This document shows positions 5,900 through 7,081 of a DNA stretch of 7,081 bases, one piece after another. Within the stretch, counting starts at the first letter, position 1; the number at the start of each line of letters is the position of its first letter. Location: contig JAISLJ010000022.1 of NCBI GenBank assembly GCA_031290955.1, positions 1 through 7,081 on the forward strand. The letters are read 5' to 3'. The notes below the pieces were generated by a model. The model worked only from the letters and a program-made list of their open reading frames with translations. It searched no databases and was not told where the DNA came from. The DNA comes from Zoogloeaceae bacterium. Its GTDB lineage: Bacteria; Pseudomonadota; Gammaproteobacteria; Burkholderiales; Rhodocyclaceae. The position numbers and the translations under genes are program-made.

Positions 5900-5928
5900 A
5901 TCATACAGACAAGTCTGTCTAGTTCCAA
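5900..5928 (-). promoter_or_regulatory. Promoter of the HPP-GST operon
   Basis: On the minus strand, TTGGAA (5928-5923) and TATGAT (5905-5900) are separated by exactly 17 bp. They match the sigma70 consensus at 4/6 and 5/6 positions. Transcription would start near 5893 and leave a leader of about 60 nt before the HPP start at 5830. Confidence 0.7.
5905..5918. promoter_or_regulatory. Probable TetR-type operator in the promoter spacer
   Basis: ACAGAC-AA-GTCTGT is an inverted repeat with two perfect 6-bp arms. It lies within the -35/-10 spacer of the HPP-GST promoter and touches the -10 box. Operators of the form AGAC-NN-GTCT are typical of several TetR-family repressors such as NemR (family knowledge). 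A TetR-family gene is divergent at 6127. Binding here would exclude RNA polymerase. No second copy of the palindrome is seen near the tetR-like start. Confidence 0.7.
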
Positions 5929-6011
5929 GCGAAAGATGGGAACAAGCATATTTCGGATCATGAATTTCCCATATGGCGCAAGGGCGCCCGGCGCAATCTT
6001 CATGGCGATTG

Positions 6012-6053
6012 GGGCCGCCCATTTCACCCATTCTGCCCACTCCACCCACTCCG
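6012..6053. repeat. Degenerate 9-bp tandem repeat
   Basis: Successive 9-mers ATTTCACCC (6021), ATTCTGCCC (6030) and ACTCCACCC (6039), then a partial ACTCCG, run directly into the TATAAT at 6055. A weaker unit, GGGCCGCCC, precedes them at 6012. The array is pyrimidine-rich on the plus strand. It may be a simple minisatellite or bear on the tetR-like promoter. Confidence 0.6.
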
Positions 6054-6054
6054 T

Positions 6055-6060
6055 TATAAT
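6055..6060 (+). promoter_or_regulatory. -10 box of the tetR-like gene
   Basis: A perfect TATAAT lies 66 nt before the ATG at 6127. The best -35 at 18 bp spacing is TTCTGC (6031-6036), which lies inside the 9-bp repeat array and is weak. Confidence 0.5.
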
Positions 6061-6126
6061 CCGCGCTGTCCGAGAAACATCACGCTCCCTTTTCGTCCCG
6101 CTCTGGCGCACCGTGCCCTCCCGATC

Positions 6127-6717
6127 ATGAACGACAAACAGCAACGCATCCTGGATACCGCGCTCGCCCTCTTCCGCGCACATGGCTACCGCATGGTCGG
6201 CATTGACCGCATCCTGGCCGAGTCCGGTGTGGCGAAGATGACGCTGTATAAATACTTTCCCGCGAAAGACGCGCTCATCAGGGCGGTGCTGGAAGCGCGC
6301 GACCAGGATTTCTGCCAGTCACTCGCGGCCTTCGTGGCAACCTTTCCCGCGCCGGAGGAAAAACTGGGCGCGGTTTTCCTGTGGCATGAGCAATGGTTCA
6401 GGAGCGATGCCTTCAACGGCTGCATGTTCATCAACGCCGCCGCCGAATTTCCCGACCCCGGACATCCCGCCCGCCAGATCGTGAGCGGGCACAAGCGCCG
6501 GATTCAGGGCATGCTGGCGGACGTCCTGGCGGCGCGGCTGGATGACGAAGAAAGCGCCGCTCATCTGGCGGCGCAGCTCTCCCTGCTTCTCGATGGCGCA
6601 ATCATCGCCGCCCAAACCACCGCCAACTCTGACGCCGCCCGACTGGCTTGGCACGCTGCAACAACGCTGCTCCACGCGGCGGGCATTCTTTCATCTCAAA
6701 ACCTCCCAACAGCTTGA
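6127..6717 (+). CDS. TetR-family transcriptional regulator
   Basis: The protein has 196 residues. The N-terminal DNA-binding domain (about 5-51) has the typical RILDTALALFRAHGY helix, then a helix-turn-helix GIDRILAESGVAKMTLYKYF (25-44), matching the family signature with the Y-F pair and K47. The C-terminal ligand domain contains FNGCMFINAAAEFPDPGHP (96-114), a pattern seen in one broad subgroup of TetR proteins in which the GC-containing loop lies near the ligand pocket; Cys99 could be redox- or electrophile-sensitive, which is speculation. It is divergent from the HPP-GST operon, whose promoter contains a TetR-type palindrome, so it is likely the local repressor. The start at 6127 fits the family N-terminus, but the ribosome binding site is weak. 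Confidence 0.95.
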   Translation: MNDKQQRILDTALALFRAHGYRMVGIDRILAESGVAKMTLYKYFPAKDALIRAVLEARDQDFCQSLAAFVATFPAPEEKLGAVFLWHEQWFRSDAFNGCMFINAAAEFPDPGHPARQIVSGHKRRIQGMLADVLAARLDDEESAAHLAAQLSLLLDGAIIAAQTTANSDAARLAWHAATTLLHAAGILSSQNLPTA

Positions 6718-6773
6718 GAAACCCCGTTTATGTTAAGGAAACACGATGACATCACGCCCAGTGACGGTGAGCC

Positions 6774-6793
6774 GCCGTAGCGAAAGCTTCGGC
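6774..6793. terminator. Hairpin between convergent genes, possible bidirectional terminator
   Basis: GCCG-T-AGC, loop GAAA, GCT-T-CGGC forms a 7-bp stem with one T-T mismatch and a GNRA-type tetraloop. It lies 57 bp after the tetR-like stop and 89 bp beyond the stop of the convergent DUF3299 gene. No T-run follows on either strand, so termination activity is uncertain. Confidence 0.35.
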
Positions 6794-6881
6794 ACAAGTA
6801 ACTCCCCCCTTGCTGCCGATAAAATAAGCGCGTTCGTGGAAACTTTGCCCTTGCGCTCGTGTGCTGCCCTCTGGCCTATTG

Positions 6882-7081
6882 TCATTGGAACGCTTCCACC
6901 TTTTGCACATCCATTCTGTAACCGGCTTTCCCCATTTCGCTGTTGCTGTAGGCGGTGGCAAGGACGCCGTTGACCCAGATGGCGTCCATTGCCTTTGTGT
7001 CATCCAGGGGTGTGGCGACCCGCGCATGGATAATCTGGTTGGCGGGCGGCGGCGGGACGTGGATGCAACCACCAAAATAGG
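6882..7081 (-). CDS. DUF3299 domain protein, C-terminal part (5' end outside window)
   Basis: On the minus strand a frame enters at the right edge and ends with TGA at 6884-6882, giving 65 whole codons. It opens YFGGCIHVPPPPANQII, the hallmark of DUF3299 proteins, and continues DTKAMDAIWVNGVLATAYSN to a terminal VEAFQ. The family is made of small exported or lipid-anchored proteins of unknown function. As I recall, they are often found beside MacB/FtsX-type ABC transporter and DUF2796 genes, which would lie to the right of this window if the context holds here. The start, signal peptide and promoter cannot be seen. The gene is convergent with the tetR-like gene. Confidence 0.85.
   Translation of the reverse strand, partial: YFGGCIHVPPPPANQIIHARVATPLDDTKAMDAIWVNGVLATAYSNSEMGKAGYRMDVQKVEAFQ

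Noticed and set aside
6746..6973. 75-codon plus-strand frame after the tetR-like gene, with AAGGAA before its ATG
   Set aside because: Most of it is antisense to the DUF3299 gene, its translation is unremarkable, and it covers the hairpin at 6774-6793.
1..7081. CRISPR arrays, tRNA or rRNA genes, IS elements, integrase or phage genes
   Set aside because: No regularly spaced repeats with unique spacers, no tRNA-like cloverleaf, and no transposase or integrase motifs were seen on reading both strands.

Overview
The window reads as chromosomal DNA of a GC-rich Gram-negative proteobacterium, most likely a betaproteobacterium. This rests on the style of the Pgi, ThyA, HPP and DUF3299 proteins and on GC-rich codon choice; no rRNA or other marker gene is present, so the placement is inference. 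Most of the right-hand 5 kb is ordinary housekeeping or stress-type gene content. The left-hand 2 kb is a rearranged accessory patch.

Positions 1-2060 (accessory patch). A secreted-type DUF3298/RsiV-like gene enters from the left and ends at 632. It is followed by the start of a second gene (670). The junction between them (539-782) is repeated almost exactly at 1585-1855, with four substitutions and one 27-bp in-frame difference. Between the two copies lie a small signal-peptide protein (849-1103) and a very acidic 137-residue protein (1138-1551) with its own -10 box. Neither is recognised. The arrangement looks like a two-gene cassette between long direct repeats, or an array of gene remnants formed by duplication. 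The second copy carries only the 3' end of the DUF3298-type gene and the 5' end of its neighbour. About 200 bp without a convincing gene follow.

Positions 2061-4612, minus strand: thyA (thymidylate synthase) and pgi (glucose-6-phosphate isomerase) lie only 2 nt apart, with thyA first. Pgi has all recognisable catalytic residues. Its C-terminal linker is expanded by roughly 40 residues, partly made of six in-frame copies of a heptanucleotide repeat.

Positions 4713-5830, minus strand: an HPP-family membrane protein gene overlaps a glutathione S-transferase-like gene at its stop/start codons. A good sigma70-type promoter lies upstream (-35 at 5923-5928, -10 at 5900-5905), and its 17-bp spacer contains a near-perfect palindrome (5905-5918). 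The divergent gene at 6127-6717 is a TetR-family repressor, so the simplest reading is that this TetR protein represses the HPP-GST operon. A 9-bp degenerate tandem repeat sits directly before the TATAAT of the tetR-like gene.

Positions 6718-7081: a hairpin between convergent genes, then the C-terminal 65 residues of a DUF3299 periplasmic-type protein on the minus strand, running off the right edge.
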